Assembly: GCA_026225945.1 (NCBI GenBank)
Contig: JAMJFZ010002307.1
Coordinates: 7,848,501-7,912,500 of the forward strand
Direction: 5' to 3'
Source: Cricetomys ansorgei
Lineage: Eukaryota; Chordata; Mammalia; Rodentia; Nesomyidae
DNA length: 64,000 nt
The translations under genes and the position numbers were made by a program. A model generated the notes under the pieces. It was not told the DNA's origin. It saw nothing but the letters and a program-made list of their open reading frames with translations, and made no database searches. Shown here piece by piece: positions 12,741 to 25,324 of the stretch; position 1 is the first letter of the stretch; each line of letters starts with the position of its first letter.

Positions 12741-12999
12741 CTAAAACTAACTGCATAAAAAATATTAACAGCTACATGGAACTACAGAATTAGTTCCCTA
12801 GTGCTAGATGTTTGGAGCTGGATCTTATTCCTAGTGCATTCTTCACTAGACTTCATCTCTATCTGATTTTGTAGATTCATGGTCAAAAGGCAATTTATTC
12901 TTTGGCTAATTCAATTCCAGGTCTTAGTCCTGGAGCTCTTAAGCCTCCATACAATCTAATCTTAAGCCTAGAAATGGCAGATTTCAGTCGCCATACCCA

Positions 13000-13480
13000 C
13001 TGAGACTTACTGCTGATTGACTGACTCACTCAGACAAGCTCCTTCTGGACTCAGAACTTCTGGTTGACTGATTCAGTGCATTCACTGTTCTAGTTCAAAG
13101 TCTTTTCTAAGCCGCTGGGTCAAACCGACCTTCTGAGCCAGTTGACTGTTTTTGACTAAACTCTTCTGACTCTGGCTGACTCTTCCAATTTCTCTGACTG
13201 AACTGCTCTGGTTGGCTTAAAAATGATTTTCACAGTTAGCTGACTCTTTCTCCCAAACTCATTCTCTTTCTTCTGAACTGCCTGTGTTTCTGCTTCAGGC
13301 TGACAGCTTGCATTAATATTGTGAGAGTTGGGCAAGTCCTTACTCCGACTCACTCTGCTAACTCTGCCTCTGATTTGTCACTTTGCCTCCTCTTCACTCT
13401 GCTTCATCTCAGACATCACTCTGCCAAGTCTTCACTTAGATTCAGTCTCAGACTTGGGATTAAAGGCATGTGCTCATTTT
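13000..13480. repeat. CTGACT-rich degenerate block, possibly LTR-derived
   Basis: TGACT recurs about ten times between 13015 and 13250, with CTCTGAC and CACTCTGC variants to 13420; includes a perfect AP-1 site TGACTCA at 13022-13028. The downstream 'gggattaaaggcatgtgctc' looks like an antisense B1 scrap or an LTR end. Confidence 0.5.
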
Positions 13481-14950
13481 GTAACTAAGAACTGAGAGCC
13501 ATGAACTGAGAACTAAACTGAATGCTTCATTTTAGATCACTAGTTGAGAATATAGGTATGTATTAATATTTTCTACCATAGAGCAGCTATATTGCTGGAT
13601 GAAAAGATTAAATGTTCTTCTACAAGATTTGCTAGCATTTCTAAGTTTCTCACCTTAGTGCAGGTTCCCAGACTCTTGAGGGTGTTTCCTAATCTATAGT
13701 TAACTTCTGTTCCTTGAAATTAATATGCTTACTCAAACTTGGAAGTCAATTTTAAGTGATTTCAGGACATCACAGGATTAGAAAAGGTCAATAAGAAGGA
13801 AGGATTCATGGGTCTTATACTGAGCTAATACACAAAAATTCATAGCTGGAGATGTTATATTTGGCAAATGGTTACATTTTGGATAATATGAATCTTTTAG
13901 AATTTATTTCTTGGGTAGTACATTAGGAATTCCACAGTTTGTAAAAGAGTGAAGGACTGTACTCAGAAAAAAAAACACACGGATACTGAAGTCTAAGTCA
14001 GAAAAGATGCTTAAAAAGGAAAAGACAAATAGAAACCATGACAGACACTCATGCCTGTGTGGTCCATTTTCTTTTCCTAAATTCCTAAATATCCACAATA
14101 CCCACAAATTTCTCTTCTGCATTCCAAGATATTAGTAAAAAACATTTCCATTTCATCAAACATTTGAAACTGTCCTGGAAGTTAATTCTAAAGTTATGCT
14201 CATAGTTTCTATGGTGATAGAGGTAGAACTTTCTTGTGAAAGGAACATTTGCTAATTTCACATATTTGAAACAATGATTGTTATGAGTGCTATCCTCTTT
14301 ACTCTCCCCATGATGCCTTTTGTATCATAACATTTCTAGAATTAGGCAAAAATAGCAAAAACATTTAATTTCAAACAAGTACAAGAATTAAAATAGAAAC
14401 ATGAAACAGACTTGACAGAAATTCCCATGAATAAATTGTGCTTGACAAAACTAGCAATTTTAAGATGAGAAGACAGGTATAGAATAGTAAATGAAAAATG
14501 GCAATAATCACTTTCCATGTCTTTATTTTCTCATATACTGTCTTCAGTCTTATCCTTTGACTTTAATAGCAGATATTGATTTGTGTGTAATTAAGACTTA
14601 TGCATCTCAAGTAACTACACTTATCTTATAATAATTTCTTACACAAAAGGAAGACAAGCTTACTTTTGCAGTAAGGACAAACATATTATCCTTCTGTGTT
14701 GGTTACGTGGCTCCTTGAAGATACTTCCTTTAGTGTTTTTGCTTGTTGTTTTTCATCATCTATTGCTTTGTTATCTCCATTTGTCTCTTTAAATAGGTGT
14801 CCGGGAATTTGCCTTAATAATCTTTGTGAATCAAGAATCAAAGTAGTATCTGAACCTTAGTAGGTTCACAGTGCACAATTGTTTAAGGAAAAATTGAAGG
14901 AATCATAAACAAATCATAGAGGAATTGTGATCCTAAGGTCATTAGGAGAA
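13481..14950. other. AT-rich intergenic sequence
   Basis: Nothing recognised. Confidence 0.4.
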
Positions 14951-14956
14951 ATTTAC

Positions 14957-14998
14957 TGTGTGTGTATGTTTGTATGTGTGTGTGTGTGTGTGTGTATG
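14957..14998. repeat. (TG)n microsatellite
   Basis: TG run with TATG interruptions, forming the tail of the adjoining antisense SINE. Confidence 0.85.
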
Positions 14999-15145
14999 TA
15001 TGCATTCACAATGTGTATATGGTTGTTCTCCTCTGACTCATGGGGAGGTCAGAAACCAGCATCTGGTGTCTTCCTCTATTACTTCTCATCTTTACACAGG
15101 GTCTTTCGAAAGTCACTTTACAAACCTGTCTCCAAACTTAACCAG
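14999..15145 (-). mobile_element. Dimeric SINE 3-prime end, antisense, truncated
   Basis: After the TG tract, 'ggtcagaaaccagcatctgg' and 'cagggtctttcgaaagtcac' match the reverse-complement tail and B1-like part of the B4/RSINE1-like SINE. Confidence 0.55.
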
Positions 15146-15740
15146 GGCTGTAGTAACAGACACAAGACACTGTGTTCAGCTTTACTGAGCTGTCTCCAAA
15201 TTCCCAGGACTTATTGCTACTACATGTTTGTTGCACAGCAATTTCCTTCTGAGACACTCCATCCTGCAGAAAGTCTTATTAAGACTCAGGAAGTAAGCAA
15301 TTTACAAGTCTCAGACATTTTCTGAAACTCAGAAGATTCACAATTCTCCTTCTCAAAGCTATATAAACAGCAACAAATGTGGGGAGAGGACACTGTCCCA
15401 TCTGAGAGGTACCTGAAAGGCTCTGGTAGCCTACCTGGCTGTAAGTCATGCAGGGAGATGAGGGAAGCAGCTTTCATGAGTAACTATTTGTAACTAACTG
15501 TATTTCAGCTGTATTTGGTGGTCTTATCATTGATACAGTTGCCTTTGTGTCATCCATATTCCTGAAAGTAACCCCTCACCTGTACGCCTGGTTGCCTAAG
15601 CTAGACTTGAGTGTAATTATTTGGTCTGATGTTGACTCCCTAGCTGGAGGGCATCGTGTTTTTCCACATCTTCCACATCATTTTGATACAACAAAATCGA
15701 TGAAGTAATTAAAAGTGTGCTAACCCAAAAAGTGAAATTG
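15146..15740. other. Intergenic sequence, nothing recognised
   Basis: No gene or named repeat. Confidence 0.4.
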
Positions 15741-15743
15741 GCT

Positions 15744-15788
15744 TCTTCTGTCTCTCTGTTTCTTTCTTTGTCTGTCTGTCTGTCTCTT

Positions 15789-15839
<51 letters not shown>
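15744..15839. repeat. (TCTG/TCTC)n followed by (AC)n microsatellite
   Basis: TCTGTCTG and TTTCTCTC units lead into about 43 bp of pure AC (15797-15839). Confidence 0.9.
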
Positions 15840-15841
<2 letters not shown>

Positions 15842-15985
15842 GAGCCTAGTTGGGAAGAGGAAGGGGATCAGAGTGAATGGTTGGGGACAAAAGAGAGAAG
15901 TCAGGGAGTAAATATAAAATACATTGTATATAAGTATGAAAATGTTACAATTAAACCTATTACTAATATGCTAATAAGAATCTAA
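15840..15985 (+). mobile_element. Rodent L1 3-prime tail
   Basis: Purine-rich 'gggaagaggaaggggatcag' then 'aaaatacattgtatataagt' and 'atgaaaatgttacaatt', the usual end of a rodent L1 3-prime UTR. Confidence 0.6.
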
Positions 15986-17525
15986 AAGGCATCAATGTCT
16001 TTCTGTAGTTTATATCATTAGGAAAGGATTGCTTGAAAGCTGGACAGGAAGTTCCATTGCTATCCTGACAGTACTCTTAAAAATGGAACACATTTTATAG
16101 CATAATAAAATTATTCCATTTGATGCTTTGATAACAGGATGAGAAGAAAGAACTGTTTTCTATCAAGATTTCACAAAATGAGTGCTTTGGGGGCAATTTG
16201 GAAACTCCCAGTCAGAAGAAACAAGGAGCATAACATCTGTTTTGCCAAGCACCGACCTTTGTAAATACTCCGTGATTGTCCTCATTTCTCTCCGACAAGT
16301 AAGACTCATCATTCTCAGAACTTTACTGATTCCATATGTTATTACAGACCTCAATATGGAATTAAGGATGAAAGTAAGGGTGCTTTGAATGCAGCATTTG
16401 TACACAGCGTCTATTTGAAAGTAGCAGGTGATACAGGGATGATTAGAGGGAAATGCTAATCCTAGGATGCTTGCATGTTGGTATTCAGTGAATGCTTTTT
16501 GACAATATTGTAATCATTTCTTGCCATCTATTTTGTTAATTTCTAAAAGCCAGAGTATAATTTGTACAATTAAATAAAATCTTGATGTTTTTCAATCAAG
16601 AAAACCAAAACACTCCAGACAATATGGATGAGACCGTGAAAGGAAAGCGAATTGCTCATAATGCAGCCACTTCATTCTTGATCCTAACACAGCTCTGAAT
16701 TTCAATTAATGATGCCCTTCAAACGGCTTGTGCTTTGATAATTAGTTTGGACCTGTGTCAAATTCATTTATGTGAGGAGTCAGCTCTCAAATATTAAGAA
16801 AAAAAATGCATCACTTTAGAGTTATGCTTCAACTTCTGAAAACTTTGACTTTCATTTTGAAAATTTTCAGATGCTGAGGGAGACTGAAGAACATCTGCCT
16901 CCTTATCTTCAGATCATCATCTGGGAATATCCTATACACCTGCCGCTTCCCTTCCTCTAGATGAGTGCTACATGCATCAAGATACCTCAGGAGTTTACTT
17001 CATGCATTTTCTAAGACCAGGGCACTCTCCTACCCAATCACATAATGCAATCAGCATTGATTAGGAGTCATGACATAGCACAGAATATTTCCTCTCTGTA
17101 GCAGCCACGTTTCATGTAAAAAAAAATTTTTTTTTGCCTTGCTTAGGATCCAGCATTTGAGTTATCTCTGATTCTATCCCATCAGTTTCCTGCCATGTTT
17201 TAAAGCAAGATTAGAACACAGGGCCTTTAATATTGTTCATCTCTTTATTAAAATTCATCTCTTTGTTAAGAAGCTAAATAGAAGGCTTAACAGAACACAT
17301 TCCTGTCATGTTCCAAAATCATAGGAAAGAAACAAATATTTCCACCTTTGCTTACCAAGTGAGGTATAGGGACTTCATAGGTTTAAATCAAATCAACAGA
17401 GCATTTTCTACCTGATTTTCATCCTGAATGAACTGCTACATTTTATCAAAACCTTTCCCATAGTGAACAAAGCTTGTGGTTTTTCTCATCTTGGTTCTGT
17501 GGTAGATCAGAATATTTGAAAGTCT
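15986..17525. other. Low-repeat intergenic sequence
   Basis: No SINE or LTR recognised. 16640-16800 looks like a candidate conserved non-coding element (see findings). Confidence 0.4.
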
Positions 17526-17540
17526 AGAAAGTTCTGGAAG
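17526..17540 (+). promoter_or_regulatory. Heat-shock-element-like motif
   Basis: AGAAAGTTCTGGAAG is three contiguous alternating nGAAn/nTTCn units, the HSF1 consensus. About one such match is expected by chance in a window this size. Confidence 0.3.
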
Positions 17541-17562
17541 TTCTTTCCAGTCACTACAGCGC

Positions 17563-17597
17563 AAAAAAAAAAAAAAAAAAAAAAACAAAAAAAAAAA
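17563..17597. repeat. Interrupted poly-A run
   Basis: 35 bases of A with one C interruption. It may be a retroposon tail, but no body is recognisable upstream. Confidence 0.85.
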
Positions 17598-17984
17598 CCA
17601 CTTTTTGAAATGCTCATTTTTTAAAAAAAAGTTGATATTCTACTTCCTGTGCCTTGTTGTAAGAGGAATGTGTTCTCTGTCCATTTTATGAAGAGTTTGG
17701 AGAATTTAGGTACATTCTAGACTTCTGGCCCTAAATATCACAGTTTATATCTGCCATGAATAGAGGTGCTATTCTGTCTCTTGAGAATTCTTACTTTACG
17801 ACACTGAACATTTATTTTAATATTATTCCACCATCATGTTAACTCACTGCATAATGTCATTTCACTTCATAGGACACATTCCAATGTAGCAGAACAAAAT
17901 ACAGTTGATCAAGATGCCTGTTGTCATAAATCTACTGTGGTGGTTCACTGAGGAAGGCAGGGAGGCATATTCCTAGGTGCGAAC

Positions 17985-18225
17985 CCTACCAGATCTCAGA
18001 AGAGGTAACCATTATCATGGCAAGCGCCATAGTGGACACAGGAACCTTGAGTGTCTCATCTGAGGGGTTTTTATTGATACCTAAGCTCCTCTGGTATTCT
18101 ATTGTTAATATCTGCAGATCATGAGCAATAAAACATCTTTTACCTAAAGCCGGCACCTGCAAGCAATACAAATGCCAAGGCTTAGGCAGTCCTTCACCCA
18201 ACAGTGCACAAAATAAGCATTTCAA
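17985..18225 (+). mobile_element. LTR-like element, internally deleted copy
   Basis: Aligns by eye to 58060-58570: 'tcatggcaagcgccat', 'gaggggtttttattgat', 'ctaagctcctctgg', then after a gap of about 270 bp 'ggcacctgcaagcaat', 'tgccaaggcttaggcagtcc', 'caacagtgcacaaaa'. An ERV LTR is likely; family not named. Confidence 0.6.
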
Positions 18226-18424
18226 CCATAAATAAAAATAGACTTCTTCAACAGATGCCACTTCAAGTGGTATGCACTCCACAGCATGAGTATGGAAGTC
18301 AGAAAAGAATTGTCGGAGTTGGTTCTGTCCTGCTAACATGTGGGTCCCTAGGTAAAACTGAACTCATCAGACTTGGCACATTTACTTTCTGAGCCATTGT
18401 GCCAGTACATTGGTTCTTTTGGGG

Positions 18425-18600
18425 GTAGTTCAGTCAGATAAATGCCTGCCTTTCATGAGGACCTGAGTTTTATCACCAGGCCCTCCATAAAAAATATCTG
18501 GGTATGGCAGTGTGACCTGATCCCAGTGCTGAGCAGATAAGTGGAGACATTCTGTGTGGTACTCTGGTATTCTAAACACAGTGGATTCTACAGTATGAAC
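18425..18600 (+). mobile_element. Dimeric rodent SINE fragment
   Basis: 'ggtagttcagtcagataaat', 'catgaggacctgagttttat', then B1-like 'tgggtatggcagtgtgacct' and 'atcccagtgctgagcag'. Confidence 0.65.
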
Positions 18601-19064
18601 CTATAGAATTTGGTTTAGATTTTGACCCAAATGCTAGAAGGGTTCAGCAGCAGATTTGAAACCATTAGAGCAGAAAGTGAAAGCTTTTTTCTACCTTTTG
18701 AATGTGCCTCAGCAAAATCCTGGGAATGCCTGTGTCTCTCTGTGACTGGGCCTGTAAGCTCCCTAGAACCCTCTCCTTCCAATGCTTCCAAAACTGATTT
18801 AAGAAATGTAGTCCATTCTCCATTTTCTGTAGGCCAAGAGTGATAACTCTACCTACTATTTCTTCTTTCCATGTCCTTTATTGTTCTCAGTAGTTTTCCT
18901 AGACAAGCTCTACTCTTTAAATAACTGATCCATTAAATGTTTTTCTTTTAAATAAATTAAAATAAACTAACAATTTTTAAAATAAAGTCTGCCACTAAAC
19001 CATTAAGCTGCTAGTTATTGGAGTATATAATTAGAGGAGAATGTGGTAGATATATATTTTGAAG
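18601..19064. other. Intergenic sequence, nothing recognised
   Basis: No gene or named repeat. Confidence 0.4.
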
Positions 19065-19215
19065 AGAATTAAGCTGTCTGGATGCAGTGGTGCATGCCTG
19101 TAATTTAAGCACTCAGGAGGCAGAGGTAGAAAGATCACAATTCTAGATCAGTTTGGGAAACATAGAGAGCTTCAGAATAGATTAGACTGCATATCTGGTT
19201 TCAAAAGGCAGACTA
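19065..19215 (+). mobile_element. B1 element, diverged
   Basis: 'tggatgcagtggtgcatgcc', 'tgtaatttaagcactcagga', 'ggcagaggtagaaagatcac' and 'gtttgggaaacatagagagc' follow the B1 consensus order. A GA/AGAT-rich tail follows to about 19280. Confidence 0.85.
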
Positions 19216-19594
19216 GGGGAGATGGCAAGAGGGGAAGTTGTGGAGAGAGAAAGATAAAAGAAGATAGAAAGAGAGAATAAAATTGATAATATTTATTCAA
19301 TAGCTGTACTTCTTTACAAATAATTTTTGAATGATACACTTTCAGTCAAAAATATTCATTAAAGTATTGGTAATAAAAAACAGATGTTAAGTTTTACTCA
19401 TAGACCATGTACACTGAGAGTCAGTTTTTTCATTTTGTTTTTGAGAAATCCTACCTGAAAGGCAAACCAATATTTGAGACATGTCCGAAGAGAAGTTGGA
19501 GCAATGGATCATTCAGTGCCTGCCATGTTTCAGCATGTCCCCCATGGGCTGGAGTGCCGGATGCTTGGTACCTGGGTGGGAGTGTTATTTGGGG

Positions 19595-19907
19595 AATTCA
19601 TGGAGATTTGGAAAGTTCGAGAGCCATGCTCTAGTTGGAGAGACTAGATTAACAGAACATAATTTTGAAAGTTATACCTGGTCCCTCGTCCCTTCTCTGC
19701 TCTCTGCTTCCTGTCTCTGTGAGAGAAGAACTACCTCTTCAACACAGTCCCACTGCCATCATGTCCAGACTGTCCTTGGACTCAAAGTAAGGGTCTAAAT
19801 TATATGCAGAATGAAATCATGGACCCCATGAGAAAAATAAATTCTACATCCCTGGCATTTATTCTGTGAGGAATTGTCACAGTGACAAAAATATTTAACT
19901 AATACAA
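19595..19907 (+). mobile_element. MaLR-type LTR, 3-prime part
   Basis: 'tgctctctgcttcctgtctc', 'tgccatcatgtccagactg', AATAAA in 'gaaaaataaattctac', ending 'gtgacaaaaatatttaacta' ATACAA, the usual end of this LTR group. Confidence 0.55.
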
Positions 19908-20127
19908 TACTTCTGTATGGAATATGGCACTTAAATTCCACTGACCAAAGCAAATCAAGTATCCAAGTCTTACATAAGAGTGATAATTGTCAGCAGAGCT
20001 TCTACTGGGAGGAATGAGAAGTATTTAGGGCAATAATACATCTGCCCCTCGAAGTTGTAGGTGAGATAAGTTGAAGAAAAGTCGGAGAGGAAACATGAAG
20101 AAAAATGTATCCTCAAATAAAACAACA

Positions 20128-20129
20128 TT

Positions 20130-20195
<66 letters not shown>

Positions 20196-20206
20196 TTTCT
20201 TTTTTG
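20128..20206. repeat. (TTTC)n microsatellite
   Basis: About 19 near-perfect TTTC units. Confidence 0.95.
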
Positions 20207-21117
20207 CTGAGACAACTAATTAAGGTAAAAACCATATTTGGAAAAATAGGAATGAAATTGTAGATCACTCAAGATCTCAAGATGATATGAAAGTTTTGAA
20301 ATGCATCAGACAGAAATACATAATCTACAAAAATGTGATGAGTCTAATAAAAGCATTCTTCCCAGTGAAGATGGAAAGTGCAAGAGTACTCTAGACAGGC
20401 ATCTTTAAGTTCAGGGAAACTCAGATACTTCAGCATTTTATCACATCTAAAATTCCATCCATACACAGATATAAAAAAGAGTGGGTTAATAGATGAGTCA
20501 TAAAACACTAAAAAGTTTTTTCAACACAAACTCATATAGAAAGAACTGATAAAGAAGATACTTCATTAGAAAAATGATAGAGTCCATAGAAGGGCCAAGG
20601 AAAAGGGAAATATTGGTTAGAAGGTTCCAAGTCTGCCACATTGATATCAGAGAACACGAATGATCAAGAGGGAAAGAGCACTGTATGAAAATGAAGAATC
20701 TGCAAAAAGACAAAACATTTTGGCTATCAGCAAAGAGCATGCCTTTGACCTTTGTACATACATCTTGATCAGTTAATAGAAAACCTGTCAATTTCTGAGT
20801 CACTGGAGATATTTTAATACTGCTCCAGTGAAAACTCAGAGAGAAAAAGACTAAAGTATACAAGCGAGCATTTACACTGGACACAGCTAATAGATATATG
20901 TAGCTCCTGGAGCCCAATATAAAAATGCAGCGCTTGTGTGCGAATGACATATTTAAAGATAACATATACATATAAAATGGACATATGTGAAGTTTCAAAT
21001 AGGGATATTGTGTATGCTTTGTTGCTCAACACAGTGTGGCTACATGAGACAGGCATAAAGAGCAGACACATCAGAAGACCCATATGTGTAACTTATTTGT
21101 AAAATTTGTACTATTCT
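20207..21117. other. Intergenic sequence holding a chance-length antisense frame
   Basis: The - strand has an open frame of 166 codons (20498-20998), the longest in the window. I see no domain, signal or family resemblance, and no splice context. It is probably fortuitous in AT-rich, possibly repeat-derived sequence. Confidence 0.4.
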
Positions 21118-21362
21118 AGGGGCTGGAGAGACAACCTAGTGATTAAGAGCTTTTGCTGCTCTTGGGGAGGATCTAGTTTAAGTTTCCACCATCTACATGG
21201 CAGCTCATAACTGTAACTTCACTAAAGTTACAGGGAATCCAACCCTTTCTATTGGCCTCTGTGGGCACTAGGAATTCATGTGGTGCACAGACCTATATAT
21301 GGGCAAAAAATTCAGACACATAATAAACACACAAAGAAGCAAAAGATAAATAAATAAAATTT
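21118..21362 (+). mobile_element. B3/B2-type SINE
   Basis: 'aggggctggagagacaacct', 'gattaagagcttttgctgct', 'ctacatggcagctcataact', 'ttggcctctgtgggcactag', and an A-rich tail with AATAAA-like units (ATAAATAAATAAAAT). Confidence 0.88.
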
Positions 21363-22253
21363 TGAAATATTCTAACACATTTCAATGATTTTGGAGGGAA
21401 AATTAATGAACATTACAAAACATAATTAAAAGACAGTATATTAAAATGTAATATAGTACTGTACTGTAAACTATAGTATAAAGTATATTAAAATATGTGA
21501 CAACATGCTTAGCCATAATTTACTTTACTTTTTCAATTAAGATAAACTGAAATTTTTTGAGGTGAGAATCTTCAGAAAGCAACTTAAAGGGACACGAAAG
21601 TGTAGATTCAAACAACTACAGAATGTGCATAATCTGATTAAAATATAAATTAATAAAATATACATGCTAGAGGAAAACCATTATGGACAAAATTTTAAAA
21701 AAATCACAGCAACAGAACCAAGAAAATTGCATAAATTATTCCTAATAATGGAGCAGTATCCTACATATGCAAATACAATAGAAAATCAATTAAAAATAAT
21801 GAAACCAAATGACTAAACATTTCACCAAGGAGAGACAGTGTGGGAATCTTGAGAGAAAATGCCTTTCAAAAGTTGCAAGTAAGAACCACAGAATTCCACT
21901 TCTCCACACAGTGCCTAGAAGAACATGCCTCCAAAAGCAGAAGGTGAAATATAAAACGCAAACCCACCTGGTGCTGTCCCAAATTAAGAACAACAGGAAT
22001 CTGCTCACTCTTAGCAGTTCTGCAGGGCTGTATGGTGATTCAGAAGGCTTTTTTTAAAACTGAAAAGTCTTATGAGATGAGCTATCAAGTACCATCTCAG
22101 AGATTTGCTTTGAATTAAAACATATCCACCTAAAACTCAGGTGGATTTCTTTCTTATCTTTATTCATAAGGATCTTCAAATAAAGGCAACAAAAATAGCC
22201 AATAGATGAAAAATTCTGGTACCTTTGCAATAAAAAGAAAACAAGCTAGGGTG

Positions 22254-22255
<2 letters not shown>
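21363..22255. other. AT-rich intergenic sequence
   Basis: No named repeat. A perfect 8-bp hairpin with a 7-nt loop lies at 22124-22146 (ATCCACCT / AGGTGGAT). Confidence 0.4.

Positions 22256-22305
<50 letters not shown>
22256..22305. repeat. (CA)n microsatellite
   Basis: About 50 bp of pure CA. Confidence 0.95.
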
Positions 22306-22307
<2 letters not shown>

Positions 22308-23489
22308 GGTGTGTGCATATTGCTAAGTAGCAGAAGCTGATTTTCACACACTACTCTGTGACTCCAGGTATGTGTGTATTCTGCAAGAGAAAAAATCATG
22401 CTGTAAGTCTGGAGTACAGCTTTGTCAGACACTTAGCTCTGTGCGTACACAGTGACATACTCGGTGATTACCAGAAATCCATAGTTTTGGGAAGATGAAC
22501 AGGCCAAGCATAGAGGATTTTTACGATGGAAAATACAATTTGTGCAATAACGAACAATGGATACGGGACATGCATTTGTTAAACTCATGAAACTTTGCAA
22601 CATGGAATAAATCTTAATATAGATAAGATTTGGTTGAGCACATTTTATTAAGGTTAGTTCACCAATTTAAAAATGCTTACTACACTTATGGAAGCTGTCA
22701 GAAGAATACTGTCTTCTCAGATAACTATCGACTAAATAATGACAGTTATTCAAGACAGTTGTCGTGTAAATTGTTACTTTTCCTTTACTTATGAGAACCA
22801 AACTTCTCTAGTATTTTATCAGTATGGTGTATTTTACCCTCCAAAAAAAGAATAATTTTGAAGGGCAGATGTTTGAATGGGCAGATGACGGAAGCTCTAG
22901 ATCAAACTCCAAGTCTCACATTGCCATTTCCATCACTCACAAGCTCACTCCTCCCTTCATTCCTTTGGCTGGGCTCTGACAACGTGATGGTGATGCTGAG
23001 CATTTTATTTCTGATCTTGAATAAGACTCCTTGTGATTCTGGCAGAATCTTAAGGTAAAGTGAAAATAAATTTGCACTATGATGCCTGCAAGTGAGAAGC
23101 TAATGGGTGATGTGAAGTGCTAGACATCAAAGAAACCAAAAGAGTTTTTAAGAAACTTCGGTAGGAATGGAGGAAAGAGAAACAACCTAGACCAATCCAT
23201 TTTCAACAGCTGGACCATAAATATGCATTATTGATCCTTACATGTATGCAGTAAGAGCTGCCGCTTCTTCCTTCACCTTCAGGCAACTTGGACACCAATA
23301 TGAGCAGATTATTGCGGCATTTATTAAAGTGGGCCTTCTTTGTCGACATGAACTGTATTGTACAGGCATTCTCCAGGCATTCCAAAAATAAAGCTTAAGC
23401 TTGTTCAGACAGCACCATGAACTTTATGAGTCCAAAGAAAATAGATTTGAAGGGAAATATTAATTGAATACTGATGGGGTTAAGATCTT
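22306..23489. other. Intergenic sequence, nothing recognised
   Basis: No gene or named repeat supported. Confidence 0.4.
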
Positions 23490-23810
23490 AACTATCCCTC
23501 AAAGATCTATATGCCAAAGGCTCAGTCCCAGCCTGTGGCATGCCTGGGACTTGACAGACCAATAGTTGTGAGTTGATGTACAAAAATGATGTTAGTGGAG
23601 GTTACAAGACTCTGTCCTTTTGGTAGCTTAACATGAGCAGCCTTGCCCCATGATGCACTCCCCACCATCGTGAACATCTTGTCTCAAGACCCAAAGCAGT
23701 GTGCCAAGTCACGTGCACTGCATCCCCTAAATCATGAGTCAAAATAAACATTTCTTCTATGATGTCATTCCAGGTACATTGTACAAAAACAGACAGCTGA
23801 AAAATACAAA
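23490..23810 (+). mobile_element. MaLR-type LTR
   Basis: 'atatgccaaaggctcagtcc', 'tagtggaggttacaagactc', 'tgcccc atgatgcactcccc'-type region, AATAAA in 'gagtcaaaataaacatttct', and an end 'acagacagctgaaaa'. Confidence 0.55.
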
Positions 23811-24866
23811 AATAAATATTCAAATGTCATATTCTGTCTCTTATTATACGAATGTAGTTATTATATCTAAGTGTCTGTGAATCTAAAACAATTTAATCTT
23901 TTCAAGAGAAAACTTTCCTAAAATGTATCTATTGATCTTTTAACTACTTGAATGATGCATATTATTATAATTTTACTACTATGATTCTATTTTCACATAT
24001 CAATGTATTTATTTGACATACAAGAGTTTTATTTTAGCATTTTTACTCTGTAATTAAATTTGTAATAGTGTACCTCTCAGATCAAAAGGCCAACCAATTG
24101 TTTTGCCATCACGATCATTTCTCACTGAAAAGGTGACGTTAGGTTCAAGATTATAATGTTAAGAGGGTTTTCAGAAATGATTATTTTAATTTCGGGTCTG
24201 AGTAGTAATTCTCACAAAAATTTCTCTTTATTGTTCTCTTTATTATTCCTTTATTTCAATTCTGAATGATGCTACCTATTATCCTGACAATATGCAAACA
24301 CATGTTATCAGGAATTGCATACAATGAACACATATCTTAGTGTTATGTTTGTGATGCTATCACAAAATGAGATTCAACATTGTCATTCTTTTTATTCCTT
24401 TTAAATGTCCAATTAGGACCCAAATTGTATTTTAGGTAATAGTATTTCTAGTTATTTAGTGTCCTTCTTCTCCTCCAATGTTGCTATTTTTCATGGCAAA
24501 GGAAGAATAAAGCAGAGATACCGGCTATGGTAATCAAGTTGAAAAAAGACTGGAAAAGTATTGTCCTTGGTCAGAGAGTTGTGAATTCCCTCTGTGAGGG
24601 CTTGAATTTTGCCAGATGCTGTTAAGCTTTTAATGAGGTTGTTTTCATAGAGAATTTGCTGTTTTAAGCATTCAGTAGATTTACTGCAACATCTTACCTG
24701 ACTCTCAAATAATTCAGTTTATCATTAATATATTGTTGCTATTATACTGACCACATAGTTGCTTCTTGGGACAAAAAATAACAAGAGAAATGAAATATTT
24801 CATATTAATTTATTTGCCCTTCAATACTTTATTTCTTGTTAGATTCAATTTTTTATCTATAGTATT
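23811..24866. other. AT-rich intergenic sequence
   Basis: Nothing recognised. Confidence 0.4.
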
Positions 24867-24881
24867 TCTCTCTGTGTGTGA

Positions 24882-24931
<50 letters not shown>

Positions 24932-24950
24932 CAGAGAGAGACAGACAGAG
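24867..24950. repeat. (TG)n then (GA)n/(GACA)n microsatellite
   Basis: TG run switching to GAGAGA and GACAGA units. Confidence 0.9.
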
Positions 24951-25324
24951 CAAATCTATTAAATATTTTAAATATTATGTATTCCTTCCATGGCTTCTTA
25001 TAGAAAGTTCACATAGCTATTACCTTCACACTTCTGTAGATTTTTTTCCTTCATTTTCTGTAGTGCTCTGCAGTTTGAATATAACATAGCTTTGTTTGGT
25101 GTTGTAAAATTTATCATATCTTATGTTCCTTATGCATTTCCTGAATTGTGGCTTGATGTCATGAATCTAGACAAGTCCCTAGTATTTATTGCAAGTATTT
25201 TTTGAACTCTGTCTTCTCATCTTTCCTCCCTTGTATTTTGGAATTTTGTTTACATGAGATTTATGTGTTTTATATATTTCTACTCTTCTGTGTGTTCTGA
25301 TCTACTTGTTCTTTTTTTTTTTCC

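Noticed and set aside
12358..12756. 132-codon minus-strand frame
   Set aside because: Antisense to a probable L1/LTR-derived block; no protein resemblance.
20498..20998. Longest open frame in the window (166 codons, minus strand)
   Set aside because: No domain, no family resemblance, no splice or promoter context; AT-rich sequence yields such frames by chance.
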